Part shown: piece by piece, positions 43,958 through 51,853 of the stretch
Position numbering within the stretch: the stretch's first letter is position 1
How the letters are laid out: each line of letters opens with the position of its first letter
Source: an uncultured Nitrospira sp.
GTDB lineage: Bacteria > Nitrospirota > Nitrospiria > Nitrospirales > Nitrospiraceae
Length of the DNA: 64,000 nt
Assembly (NCBI GenBank): GCA_902500775.1
Contig: CABVRZ010000002.1
Coordinates: 1 to 64,000 of the forward strand
Direction of reading: 5' to 3'
Notes under the pieces: model-generated
What the model saw: only the letters and a program-made list of their open reading frames with translations
What the model was told of the DNA's origin: nothing
The model's database searches: none
Program-made: the position numbers and the translations under genes

Positions 43958-45778
43958 TTAGATAGCGACCTCGACAACACGAAACATGCCTGCTTCCATA
44001 TGCAGCAGGAGATGACAGTGAAAGCCCCACGGTCCAAGTGTGTCTGCGCTGACCAGGACAGACAGCCGTTCGGCCGGTTTGACCACGACGGTATGTTTCC
44101 GTGGGAGATACGCACCTGAACCATTCTCAAGGTGCATCCACATCCCATGCAGATGGAGCGGATGCTCCATCATCGTATCGTTGACGAAGGTCACTCGCAC
44201 TCGTTCTCCGTAACGAAATCGTATCGGTTCCGGCGCATCCGAATATTTCTTGCCGTCGAAAGACCACATGTAGCGCTGCATATGCCCAGTAAGATGTAAC
44301 TCGAGCTCCCGTTCCGGTTTCCGTTGATCTTGATACGGGACCAGACTTTTCAAATCAGCGTAGACCAGGACACGTCGGCCCGTCTGTTCGAGCCCCCTAC
44401 CCGGGTCATGCATCCGGTTTTGCGAGTACTCGGCCACCATTTGATTGCCGGTCCCATGGTAATCAGGACCATGTTGTACCGGCACACTTCCTGAGATCAG
44501 CCCATCCCCGCCCGATCGCTCGTTCGGTATCGCATGAGTTGGCTCACCATGTGTCATCTGATGGTTTGCGGCGTGGTCTTCCATCGGCGTAGTGGGAGTC
44601 TGCCTCACTTGGAGATCGGCATGGCTGCTTTCATGTTCAGCCATTCCCATGTCCCCCATGGTTCGGAGAGGACGTGGACGGCGTTCTGGTATTTCTCCTT
44701 CCATCCCATGCCGAGGAGCTAACGTGCCACGAGCGTAGCCGCTTCGGTCCATCGTTTCGGCAAAGATCGTATAGGCCTGTTCGGCATCGGGCCGGACCAC
44801 GACATCGTAGGTTTCCGCGGGGGCGACGCGAAACTCTTCGACGGTGACAGGCTGCACGTTCTGACCATCTGCCTGCACCACCGTCATCCTGAGCCCTGGA
44901 ATACGAACATCGTAAAATGTCATCGCGGCGGCGTTGATGAAACGCAATCGCACCCGCTCCCCAGGCTGAAAGAGACCAATCCAATGGCCTGCGGGAGGCA
45001 GCCCATTCATTAAGAACGCGAACGTTGAACCCGTGACGTCTGCAAAATCCGTTGGGTCCATCCGCATCTCGTCCCACATCACATAATTCCGCATCGCCGA
45101 CCAGAATCCCCACCTCTTTGCATCGGAAACAAACTCCCGAGCATCGCGTTTCTGGTAGTTGTAATAGCCGGAGGACTTCTTGAGATGGTCCATCATGACT
45201 TCGGCAGACTCATCGCTCCACTCCGAAAGGATGATGATGTACTCCCGGTCATACTGAACCGGGTCTGGTTCAACTGGATCGATGATCATTGCCCCATACA
45301 TCCCTTGTAGTTCCTGACCGCCCGAGTGGCTGTGATACCAGTAGGTCCCGCTTTGCTTGACAGGAAACCGGTAGCTGTAGGTCTCTCCCGGCTGAATGCC
45401 CCTGAAGCTCACCCCAGGCACTCCATCCATGTGCCAGGGTAGGAGTATCCCATGCCAATGAATTGACGAGTCCTCCACGAGCTGATTCGTCACACGGATC
45501 GTGACGTCCTGACCTTCTTGTAAACGGATGAGCGGGCCAGGGATGGTTCCGTTGATGGTTGTAGCAATACCGGCATGCCCACCGAGAGGAAAGGACCGTT
45601 GACTGATCGTCAGATCAATCACGTCACCGCTGAGCGTTGAAACATCTTGGCTGTCACGAATTGTGGCTGGTCGTGGATGACTCACGCACGATGGGAGGAT
45701 CGATTGGACTGTGGCAAGCAACCCCAACGCCCCCGCCTGCTTGAGCAAGAGACGCCTGGATACCATCTGGTCATTCAT
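43958..45778 (-). CDS. copA: copper resistance multicopper oxidase CopA/PcoA
   Basis: A 606-aa periplasmic oxidase of Cu(I). Tat-type signal SRRLLLK (residue about 7), with LPSC possibly a lipobox. Type 2/3 ligands: HWHGILLP, YWYHSHSGGQ; C-terminal HPLHLHGMW and HCHLLLHMEAGM, giving the type 1 site. A Met/His-rich region (MGDMGMAEHESSH, then HAANHQMTHGEPTH) lies about residues 370-420 and binds additional copper. Coupled to copB (3-bp gap) and follows the copper ATPase. Confidence 0.95.
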   Translation of the reverse strand: MNDQMVSRRLLLKQAGALGLLATVQSILPSCVSHPRPATIRDSQDVSTLSGDVIDLTISQRSFPLGGHAGIATTINGTIPGPLIRLQEGQDVTIRVTNQLVEDSSIHWHGILLPWHMDGVPGVSFRGIQPGETYSYRFPVKQSGTYWYHSHSGGQELQGMYGAMIIDPVEPDPVQYDREYIIILSEWSDESAEVMMDHLKKSSGYYNYQKRDAREFVSDAKRWGFWSAMRNYVMWDEMRMDPTDFADVTGSTFAFLMNGLPPAGHWIGLFQPGERVRLRFINAAAMTFYDVRIPGLRMTVVQADGQNVQPVTVEEFRVAPAETYDVVVRPDAEQAYTIFAETMDRSGYARGTLAPRHGMEGEIPERRPRPLRTMGDMGMAEHESSHADLQVRQTPTTPMEDHAANHQMTHGEPTHAIPNERSGGDGLISGSVPVQHGPDYHGTGNQMVAEYSQNRMHDPGRGLEQTGRRVLVYADLKSLVPYQDQRKPERELELHLTGHMQRYMWSFDGKKYSDAPEPIRFRYGERVRVTFVNDTMMEHPLHLHGMWMHLENGSGAYLPRKHTVVVKPAERLSVLVSADTLGPWGFHCHLLLHMEAGMFRVVEVAI

Positions 45779-45806
45779 CTTCGTTGAGCGGTGGGCCCAA
45801 GCATAA

Positions 45807-48446
45807 TTAGAGTGCCAGTTTACGTAAACGAAGTGCGTTCGTGATGACCGATACAGAACTGAGTGTCATCGCAGCACTGGCGATCATGGGGCTCAAAAGT
45901 AGACCAAAGAATGGATACAAGACTCCAGCCGCCACCGGCACCCCCACGAGGTTATAGACAAAGGCAAAGAAGAGATTCTGTCTGATATTCTGCATCGTCG
46001 CCTTGCTCAACCGCCTGGCCCGAACCAACGCACGGAGATCGCCTTTTACCAAGGTCATCCCGGCATTTTCGATCGCGACGTCGGCGCCGGTTCCCATCGC
46101 AATGCCCACATCGGCCAGTGCCAGTGCCGGCGCATCATTGACGCCGTCACCTGCCATCGCCACGACTCGACCTTCTGCTTTCAATCGGGCGACAACCTCG
46201 CCTTTTTGGTTGGGCAACACGCCGGCCCTGACATCGTCGAGACCCAGTTGTTTGCCCACAGCATTGGCTGTCTGCTGATGGTCTCCGGTCAACATCACCA
46301 GCCGAAGCCCATCATCCTTCAGCATGCGGACAGCATCTCCCGTTGAGGCCTTGATCGGATCAGCGACCCCCAGAAGACCGCCTGCCTTTCTGTCGATCGC
46401 AACAAAAACGACGGTCTGCCCTTCTTGCCTCATCCGCTCAGCGTCTGTTTCGAGTGCAGTCAGTTCACCGTCCGCTACACCGATCGTTTCCCTTAAGAAC
46501 GACACTGTCCCGATTGCAACCGGAATGTTCTCAACGAGACCAGAAACTCCTTTGCCTGTGGCTGACTGAAACTGCGTCGCCGTGGCCATGGTGATCTTGC
46601 GGCTCCGTGTGCCAGCCACAATTGCTGCGGCCAGTGGATGCTCACTCCCCTGTTCAAGACTCGCGGCCAAACGGAGCACCTCCTGTTGGCTCCAAGGTGG
46701 AAGGGTACGGATGGTCATCAAGGCCGGTTTTCCTTCGGTCAGTGTTCCGGTCTTGTCAAACACGATCGTATCCACCTTGCCCAAGACTTCAAGCGCTTCC
46801 GCCTTCTTCACCAGTACACCAGCCGTCGCACCTCGACCGGTCCCGACCATGATCGACATGGGCGTGGCCAGACCCAATGCGCAGGGGCAGGCAATGATCA
46901 GCACCGCCACGGCATTCACGAGCGCATATGCCAGCTTGGGTTCCGGTCCCCAAAGAGCCCAGGCGATAGCCGTCAGCACCGCTACCGACACGACAAGCGG
47001 GACGAAGTACCCCGCAGCCACGTCAGCCACCCGTTGGATCGGAGCACGGCTTCGCTGCGCGTCACTGACCATCTGGACGATCCTCGCAAGGAGCGTCTCG
47101 CGGCCAACCCGTTGCGCCCGCATGAGCATACTCCCGGTGCCATTCATCGTCCCACCGGTCACGGATACTCCAACCTCCTTCGCGACAGGAATCGATTCTC
47201 CCGTGATCATCGATTCATCGACCGACGTACTCCCCTCCAGCACTACCCCATCGACCGGCACCCGTTCACCCGGTCGCACCCGCAATCGATCCCCCACTTG
47301 CACCTGATCCAGGGGGACATCATCCTCGCTCCCATCCTTGCGAACTACTCGTGCTGTCGCCGGAGCCAGTCGTAAGAGACTTTTGATCGCGGAGCTCGTC
47401 TGACTCCTCGCCCGCAGTTCCAACACCTGTCCAAGCAACACCAGCACCGTAATCATGGCGGCTGCTTCGAAATAGACAGCAACGGTTCCGTCAGGTCGAT
47501 GAAAGGATGCGGGCAGGAGCGACGGGATCATCGTGGCGAGCACACTGTACCCATAGGCTGCCCCGGTTCCGATGGCGATCAGTGTAAACATGTTCGGCGC
47601 GTGGTTGACGATGGAAGCCCATCCTCGCTGGAAGAACGGTGCACCACCCCAGAGCACCACTGGCGTCGCCAGCAGCAACTGTACCCAGTTCAGCACCGTC
47701 CCTCCAAACCGATGGTGGAGCGGCATGCCCGGAATCATGTCGGACATGGCAATGAACATCACCAACACCGCCGGTCCAAGACAGCTCCAGAATCGGCGAT
47801 TCATATCCTCCAGCTCAGGATTGCCGACGTCTTCAGCCGAAACTATTTTGGGCTCAAGCGCCATTCCACAAATTCGGCAAGCGCCCGGTTGAGTCTCCAG
47901 CACCTCCGGATCCATCGGACAGATATACTCGACGACGCCACCAGCGGGAACCGCAATAGGCTTGGGGACTCGCTGGTCAGATGGAAGCAGGTAATATCCA
48001 GGATCTTCACGAAATTTTTCGAGGCACCGCGTGGCACAGAAGTAGTAACTTTTCCCCCGATATTCGTAGGAACCGGCAGCCGTGGCAGGTTGCACCGTCA
48101 TCCCGCAGACCGGATCGGTCTCACCCTGCCGGACCGGCTGCATCATCGGAAGCGACCTCCGCGGAGCGGGCATCGTGATCCTATTCTGCGGTTTGCTACT
48201 GAGCGCCCGCTCAGGATCTGCCCGAAAGCGCTCCAGGCAGGAGAGCGCGCAGAAATAGTACGTCGTGCCCTTGTAGTCAAACTGACCTGCTGCACGGGCA
48301 GGATCGACGGTCATGCCGCAAATTGGGTCGATCTCCGTCTTAGCGTGAGCACGCGAAGCGTCATGGGTCTCTCGAACATCTTTGCTCATATGATCATGTC
48401 CTGCATGCGGTTTCCCGCAACATCCGCTCGACGATTCATTCACCAT
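45807..48446 (-). CDS. copper/heavy-metal P1B ATPase with two YHS domains
   Basis: 879 aa. Instead of GMTCxxC HMA domains, the N-terminus has two YHS domains ([25 protein letters not shown] near 41-85, and [25 protein letters not shown] near 111-155), then a metal-binding [26 protein letters not shown]. The core is intact: TGES, metal site CPC in [13 protein letters not shown], phosphorylation [16 protein letters not shown] (N domain), [12 protein letters not shown] and [11 protein letters not shown]. It exports Cu(I)/Ag(I) from the cytoplasm. The start has AAGGAGTTGG upstream. Related enzymes of this layout are often called CopA/CopB. Confidence 0.93.
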   Translation of the reverse strand: MVNESSSGCCGKPHAGHDHMSKDVRETHDASRAHAKTEIDPICGMTVDPARAAGQFDYKGTTYYFCALSCLERFRADPERALSSKPQNRITMPAPRRSLPMMQPVRQGETDPVCGMTVQPATAAGSYEYRGKSYYFCATRCLEKFREDPGYYLLPSDQRVPKPIAVPAGGVVEYICPMDPEVLETQPGACRICGMALEPKIVSAEDVGNPELEDMNRRFWSCLGPAVLVMFIAMSDMIPGMPLHHRFGGTVLNWVQLLLATPVVLWGGAPFFQRGWASIVNHAPNMFTLIAIGTGAAYGYSVLATMIPSLLPASFHRPDGTVAVYFEAAAMITVLVLLGQVLELRARSQTSSAIKSLLRLAPATARVVRKDGSEDDVPLDQVQVGDRLRVRPGERVPVDGVVLEGSTSVDESMITGESIPVAKEVGVSVTGGTMNGTGSMLMRAQRVGRETLLARIVQMVSDAQRSRAPIQRVADVAAGYFVPLVVSVAVLTAIAWALWGPEPKLAYALVNAVAVLIIACPCALGLATPMSIMVGTGRGATAGVLVKKAEALEVLGKVDTIVFDKTGTLTEGKPALMTIRTLPPWSQQEVLRLAASLEQGSEHPLAAAIVAGTRSRKITMATATQFQSATGKGVSGLVENIPVAIGTVSFLRETIGVADGELTALETDAERMRQEGQTVVFVAIDRKAGGLLGVADPIKASTGDAVRMLKDDGLRLVMLTGDHQQTANAVGKQLGLDDVRAGVLPNQKGEVVARLKAEGRVVAMAGDGVNDAPALALADVGIAMGTGADVAIENAGMTLVKGDLRALVRARRLSKATMQNIRQNLFFAFVYNLVGVPVAAGVLYPFFGLLLSPMIASAAMTLSSVSVITNALRLRKLAL

Positions 48447-48614
48447 GGCTCCAACTCCTTTTATTGTATCCCGTATGGCAACTTAATGTCGCCTCCAGCA
48501 TTACAGACGGAGCAGGTCGTCAGATATTACAGAAGACTAAGAGACACACATGATGGGCGAAAACAGAGGACCAACTACCAAAACCGATGCGAGTTGTAGA
48601 AACGAGACAATCTT

Positions 48615-49172
48615 CTATCCACAGGCGCAGTTGAGGCATCCGTGTTTAGCGCAGATCCCACAGACGTCTTCAAGAGCGGCCCGCAAGGATTGGCGAGCTC
48701 GGTGCAAGCGAACCGTTAGATTGTTCCGTGATATCTTTAGTTCTCTTGCAACCTGTTCTGGCGTTTCCCCGCCAAGATCGATGCGTTTGATGAGGTCCGC
48801 ATAATTTCCACGGAGACTTGGAATGAGATCGTGAAGGCAGGCACATGCGGTAGCCTGTACCTCATCAAAAGATGGCTCCTGGAGGATGCCGGAAATAGTC
48901 GATTCCTCCAGGAAGGCTTGATTACGGCGAGCTTCGGCTCCCTGTGCACGATAATAATCGGCTATCGCATGACGAAGGATGCGGTAGAACCAGGCAAGTA
49001 CACTTTCCTCATTGTGCAAGGAGTGAGCGGAGGCAACTGCCCGGGCGAAGCTTTGCTGAAGAATATCGTCCACGAGGGCTTCTTCGCCGACCCGACGGTG
49101 AACAAATTTTCTCAGGGCTGATTCCTCCTCCAGAAGGCGTTGAATGATGCCCTGTGCCCTAGTCTCCGCCAT
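48615..49172 (-). CDS. CorE-like cysteine-rich ECF sigma factor (ECF44-type)
   Basis: 185 aa. Region 2 is LVDDILQQSFARAVASAHSL and SVLAWFYRILRHAIADYYR; region 4 is YADLIKRIDLGGETPEQVARELKISRNNLTVRLHRARQSLR. A CxC motif lies between regions 2 and 4 (TACACL), and a Cys-rich tail ends the protein (CGICAKHGCLNCACG). This pair of features defines CorE-type metal-sensing sigma factors, which bind Cu or Cd directly instead of using an anti-sigma. It lies 15 bp after the DsbA-like gene and upstream of the copper ATPase, whose promoter is a likely target. ATG 49172 has GGA 5 bases upstream. Confidence 0.82.
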   Translation of the reverse strand: MAETRAQGIIQRLLEEESALRKFVHRRVGEEALVDDILQQSFARAVASAHSLHNEESVLAWFYRILRHAIADYYRAQGAEARRNQAFLEESTISGILQEPSFDEVQATACACLHDLIPSLRGNYADLIKRIDLGGETPEQVARELKISRNNLTVRLHRARQSLRAALEDVCGICAKHGCLNCACG

Positions 49173-49187
49173 TACAATCCTCACTGA

Positions 49188-49844
49188 TTACTTTTTCGCA
49201 TCCGCTTCCAGAATGCTCCGAACGATGGTGACGACATTCTCCGGTGTCATGTTCGCCCCGTCAACTTTGATGTTCCCATCCAAGAGAAGCGACGGCGTCG
49301 ACGACACCTTGATGCGCTCTCCCCACTTGCGCCCTTCCTCAAACAACTTAGCCGGCTTCCCACTTTCCATCCCGGCCTCAAATGTTGCCACATCCAAGCC
49401 GACCTCCTTGATCAACAATGAACGAATCGAGCGATCCAACACTCCATCGAGTTTGTCCTTGTGAATGGTGCGAAACAAGATGGCCTTCATCTGATCGCCT
49501 TTCCCCATCATCTTGGCCTGCTCGTACATATCAAAGGGGGTCGGCAGTTTACCTGGGATCACAGGAAAACCGACCATCGTGACCTCGATCCGATTCCCGA
49601 ACTCTTTCATGAGGAGGGGAACCCCCGTTTCTTCAAAGTGATGGCAATGTGGGCAATAGAAATCCGCGAACTCGATGATTTTGACTTTCCCCGGCTGATG
49701 GACGGAGGTTTCATCCTTGAGGATCTCGAATTTCCCCTTCAGCTCTGGCTTCACCGCCTGTGCCGAAACCGGAGCCAGCACCAATCCAATCACTCCCACC
49801 GCCCAGACCGCTGCCGTCCACCCGAACATCGCTCGACTCTTCAT
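49188..49844 (-). CDS. DsbA-family thiol oxidoreductase
   Basis: 218 aa, exported (signal ends AQA-VKPE). The thioredoxin fold has the DsbA-type active site FYCPHCHHFEE and the cis-Pro loop VSSTPSLLLDGN. Inserted helices (MYEQAKMMGKGDQM) are DsbA-like. It would catalyse disulfide formation or isomerisation in periplasmic metal proteins. First gene of the run with the CorE-like sigma factor, suggesting a link to copper stress. Confidence 0.88.
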   Translation of the reverse strand: MKSRAMFGWTAAVWAVGVIGLVLAPVSAQAVKPELKGKFEILKDETSVHQPGKVKIIEFADFYCPHCHHFEETGVPLLMKEFGNRIEVTMVGFPVIPGKLPTPFDMYEQAKMMGKGDQMKAILFRTIHKDKLDGVLDRSIRSLLIKEVGLDVATFEAGMESGKPAKLFEEGRKWGERIKVSSTPSLLLDGNIKVDGANMTPENVVTIVRSILEADAKK

Positions 49845-49927
49845 TTCCTACTCCTTTCTCAAATTAAATGAGCGAGAACCATTATAGCGGATGGAGAACG
49901 GTGCGCGCTTTGTTATAATTAGGAGCA

Positions 49928-50470
49928 ATGCGACAACTCCTCGCTGCAAACCTTAGCGTCGTACTTCTCGTCTCCGGCTGTGCCTTAACCAGAGGTCAGA
50001 CCGAGATTGTCCCACCCGATGTGCCTCCGCTGGCCTTTGCAGAAGTGAAAACCGCCCCTGAGTCTTATACTGGACAATCCGTCATCTTCGGTGGCAAAGT
50101 GCTGGGAGCACGCCGACTCAAAGAGGGAACCAGAATTGAAATCCTCGAGTTACCACTGGGCGCCTCCCTTCAACCGACCACCGATCTCAGTACATCACAA
50201 GGCCGGTTCGTCGCACTGCGGAAAGAGTTCCTTGATCCCGCTACAATCCCAGTCGGCACCTTCATCACCGTGACGGGTGAGATAACTGGATCCATCACCC
50301 TCCCGCTCGATGAAACGGCGTACACCTATCCGCTCATACATGCCACGAGTCTGCGTGTGTGGAGCGAACAGGATGAGGAGCCTCCACGCATTCGCCGACC
50401 CATTGGCCCTGGCCCCTATTGGGGGCCCTACTGGTCTCCCTATTGGCACCCTTGGCCTTATTATTGGTAG
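49928..50470 (+). CDS. slp: Slp-family outer-membrane lipoprotein
   Basis: 180 aa with lipobox VSGC (Cys at about 18). The Slp domain is visible: PPLAFAEVKTAPESYTGQSVIFGGKVLGARRLKEGTRIEILELPL, SQGRFVALRKEFLDP, GTFITVTGEITG and TYPLIHATSLRVW. Slp is a starvation/acid-stress lipoprotein. The C-terminus adds an odd Pro/Trp/Tyr repeat (GPYWGPYWSPYWHPWPYYW), likely surface-active. Divergent from dsbA, single gene. Confidence 0.85.
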   Translation: MRQLLAANLSVVLLVSGCALTRGQTEIVPPDVPPLAFAEVKTAPESYTGQSVIFGGKVLGARRLKEGTRIEILELPLGASLQPTTDLSTSQGRFVALRKEFLDPATIPVGTFITVTGEITGSITLPLDETAYTYPLIHATSLRVWSEQDEEPPRIRRPIGPGPYWGPYWSPYWHPWPYYW

Positions 50471-50580
50471 TACCCAGGACGGTGAGTGAGAGGAGCGTGT
50501 CGCCATATCCTCCTCACGATAGCTTGGTGGACGTGTAGGCCGCAGAGTGCCTGTATCTATATCAACGGTGCCAACGGGTA

Positions 50581-51309
50581 ATGAAGAAGATGATCCATAA
50601 GAAAGGTCCAAAAGAAAAAGAGACCTCCGCCAATCTCAGCTTGTCGATCGTGGCGACGCTCAAAGAGGAAATCATCCACTGGCACTATCCGCCGGAACAT
50701 CGACTGACCGAAGAGGAACTCTGTAAACGATTTCAGGTGAGCCGCAGCCCAATTCGAGAGGCACTCCGAGTCCTCGCCTCCGACGGCTTCCTCAAACGAT
50801 TGCCCAATCGAAGCTATGTCGTGAAGCAGTACAGCGTTGAAGAAATCGAGGAGCTTTACGACGTACGCCAGGCACTGGAACTCTATGCGGTCGAGCGCTT
50901 GGCCGATATGGAGCTACCGATACATCATACGACTGAGTTGGAGGATCTCCGACGCACCTGGACGGAACTGCTCACTGAACCGTCCAAACGACCGGAGGAG
51001 TTCGCCATACTCGACACGCTCTTTCACGATACCTTGGCCAACCTTTTAGGGAACAAATCTCTCCTGCGGAGCCTTCGCTCGATCAATGAACGGTTAGCCC
51101 TGTTCCGAATGCTTGATTTTGAGAACCAAACCCGTGCGGAACGCACCTGTCATCAACATCTGGATATAGTAGATCGGATCATGGCCCAAGATAGGCCCGG
51201 TGCACGAGCCGCGATGCAGGGAAATATCGAAGAAGGACGGAACAACATCCGAACCACAATCAAGGACGCGCTCGCAAGAGCGTACCTCTCGAAAACTCCC
51301 CACGCCTGA
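50581..51309 (+). CDS. GntR-family regulator (FadR/FCD type)
   Basis: 242 aa. A winged-helix N-terminus (PEHRLTEEELCKRFQVSRSPIREALRVLASDGFL) is followed by an all-helical FCD ligand domain with spaced His/Asp (FHDTLANLLG, HQHLDIVDRI), often a metal-assisted carboxylate pocket. Ligand unknown. It ends just before a hairpin. Possible control of the neighbouring minus-strand receptor module is inference. Confidence 0.88.
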   Translation: MKKMIHKKGPKEKETSANLSLSIVATLKEEIIHWHYPPEHRLTEEELCKRFQVSRSPIREALRVLASDGFLKRLPNRSYVVKQYSVEEIEELYDVRQALELYAVERLADMELPIHHTTELEDLRRTWTELLTEPSKRPEEFAILDTLFHDTLANLLGNKSLLRSLRSINERLALFRMLDFENQTRAERTCHQHLDIVDRIMAQDRPGARAAMQGNIEEGRNNIRTTIKDALARAYLSKTPHA

Positions 51310-51332
51310 TTGTCTTACTTCTCAATCGTGTC

Positions 51333-51356
51333 AACCGCCCTTGGTAAATAAAGGGC
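51333..51356 (+). terminator. hairpin after the GntR gene
   Basis: CCGCCCTT pairs perfectly with AAGGGCGG around GGTAAATA, about 24 bp after the stop. No T-run follows. It abuts the repeat element at 51349-51440. Confidence 0.5.
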
Positions 51357-51440
51357 GGGGCAAAGGAGGAGGCAGCCAACCTTCGCCCCGCGCTTGGTCC
51401 GAGCCGGAGGGTCACCTGCTCGGACGGGATACAGATCTTG
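51349..51440. repeat. two-hairpin element, copy A
   Basis: Stem 1: GCGGGGC (51354 onward) pairs with GCCCCGC, with nested AAGG/CCTT. Stem 2: GTCCGAGC pairs with GCTCGGAC around a loop. The plus-strand segment CCGAGCCGGAGGGTCACCTG recalls a B12-box core. A second copy lies in the same direction at 57488-57571, so the two flank the receptor module. No plus-strand gene follows either copy. Function unknown. Confidence 0.5.
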
Positions 51441-51564
51441 GTGACGAATATCTCTCCTGAGAAGAAGTCATAGTTACTTCTATACGGCACTCCCAACACG
51501 TTGTCTACCGACCCCTGCTAACCGCTGCTACACAATCGTGTATCTACTTCATCTATCAGTCGAA

Positions 51565-51810
51565 CTACGACTTTCCCGACTGTGAAAGCGCACCGAGCAC
51601 GGTGTTCTCACTCCGTTCGATTAAGCCAATGATGGACTCGCGAAAGATTCGCAAACTACTCTTCCCAATCTTGGTTCCTCTCAACCGCCCTTCCTCCACC
51701 CATCGATAGATCGTCCAGCGGCTGACGGAGAGCAACTCAGCCGCTTCTCCAACTCGTAACAATGGCTTCCCGATAGCCGGTAGTACCCCGGCTTCACTGG
51801 TCACAGACAT
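51565..51810 (-). CDS. excisionase-type helix-turn-helix protein (HTH_17)
   Basis: 81 aa: LLRVGEAAELLSVSRWTIYRWVEEGRLRGTKIGKSSLRIFRESI is the MerR-like winged helix of the excisionase/HTH_17 family. The start has CAGGAGG upstream. It is 43 bp after the TonB receptor and last in the array. No integrase is present, so it is likelier a regulator than a recombination factor. Confidence 0.85.
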   Translation of the reverse strand: MSVTSEAGVLPAIGKPLLRVGEAAELLSVSRWTIYRWVEEGRLRGTKIGKSSLRIFRESIIGLIERSENTVLGALSQSGKS

Positions 51811-51853
51811 TGAACACCTCCTGGTCAGCCTGATGTGATGTCTCTTCTGGCAG

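Noticed and set aside
46582-47307. 241-codon plus-strand frame
   Set aside because: Shadow of the copper ATPase on the other strand.
47499-48599. 366-codon plus-strand frame
   Set aside because: Antisense to the ATPase N-terminus; His/Arg-rich mirror of Cys/Met codons, no family features.
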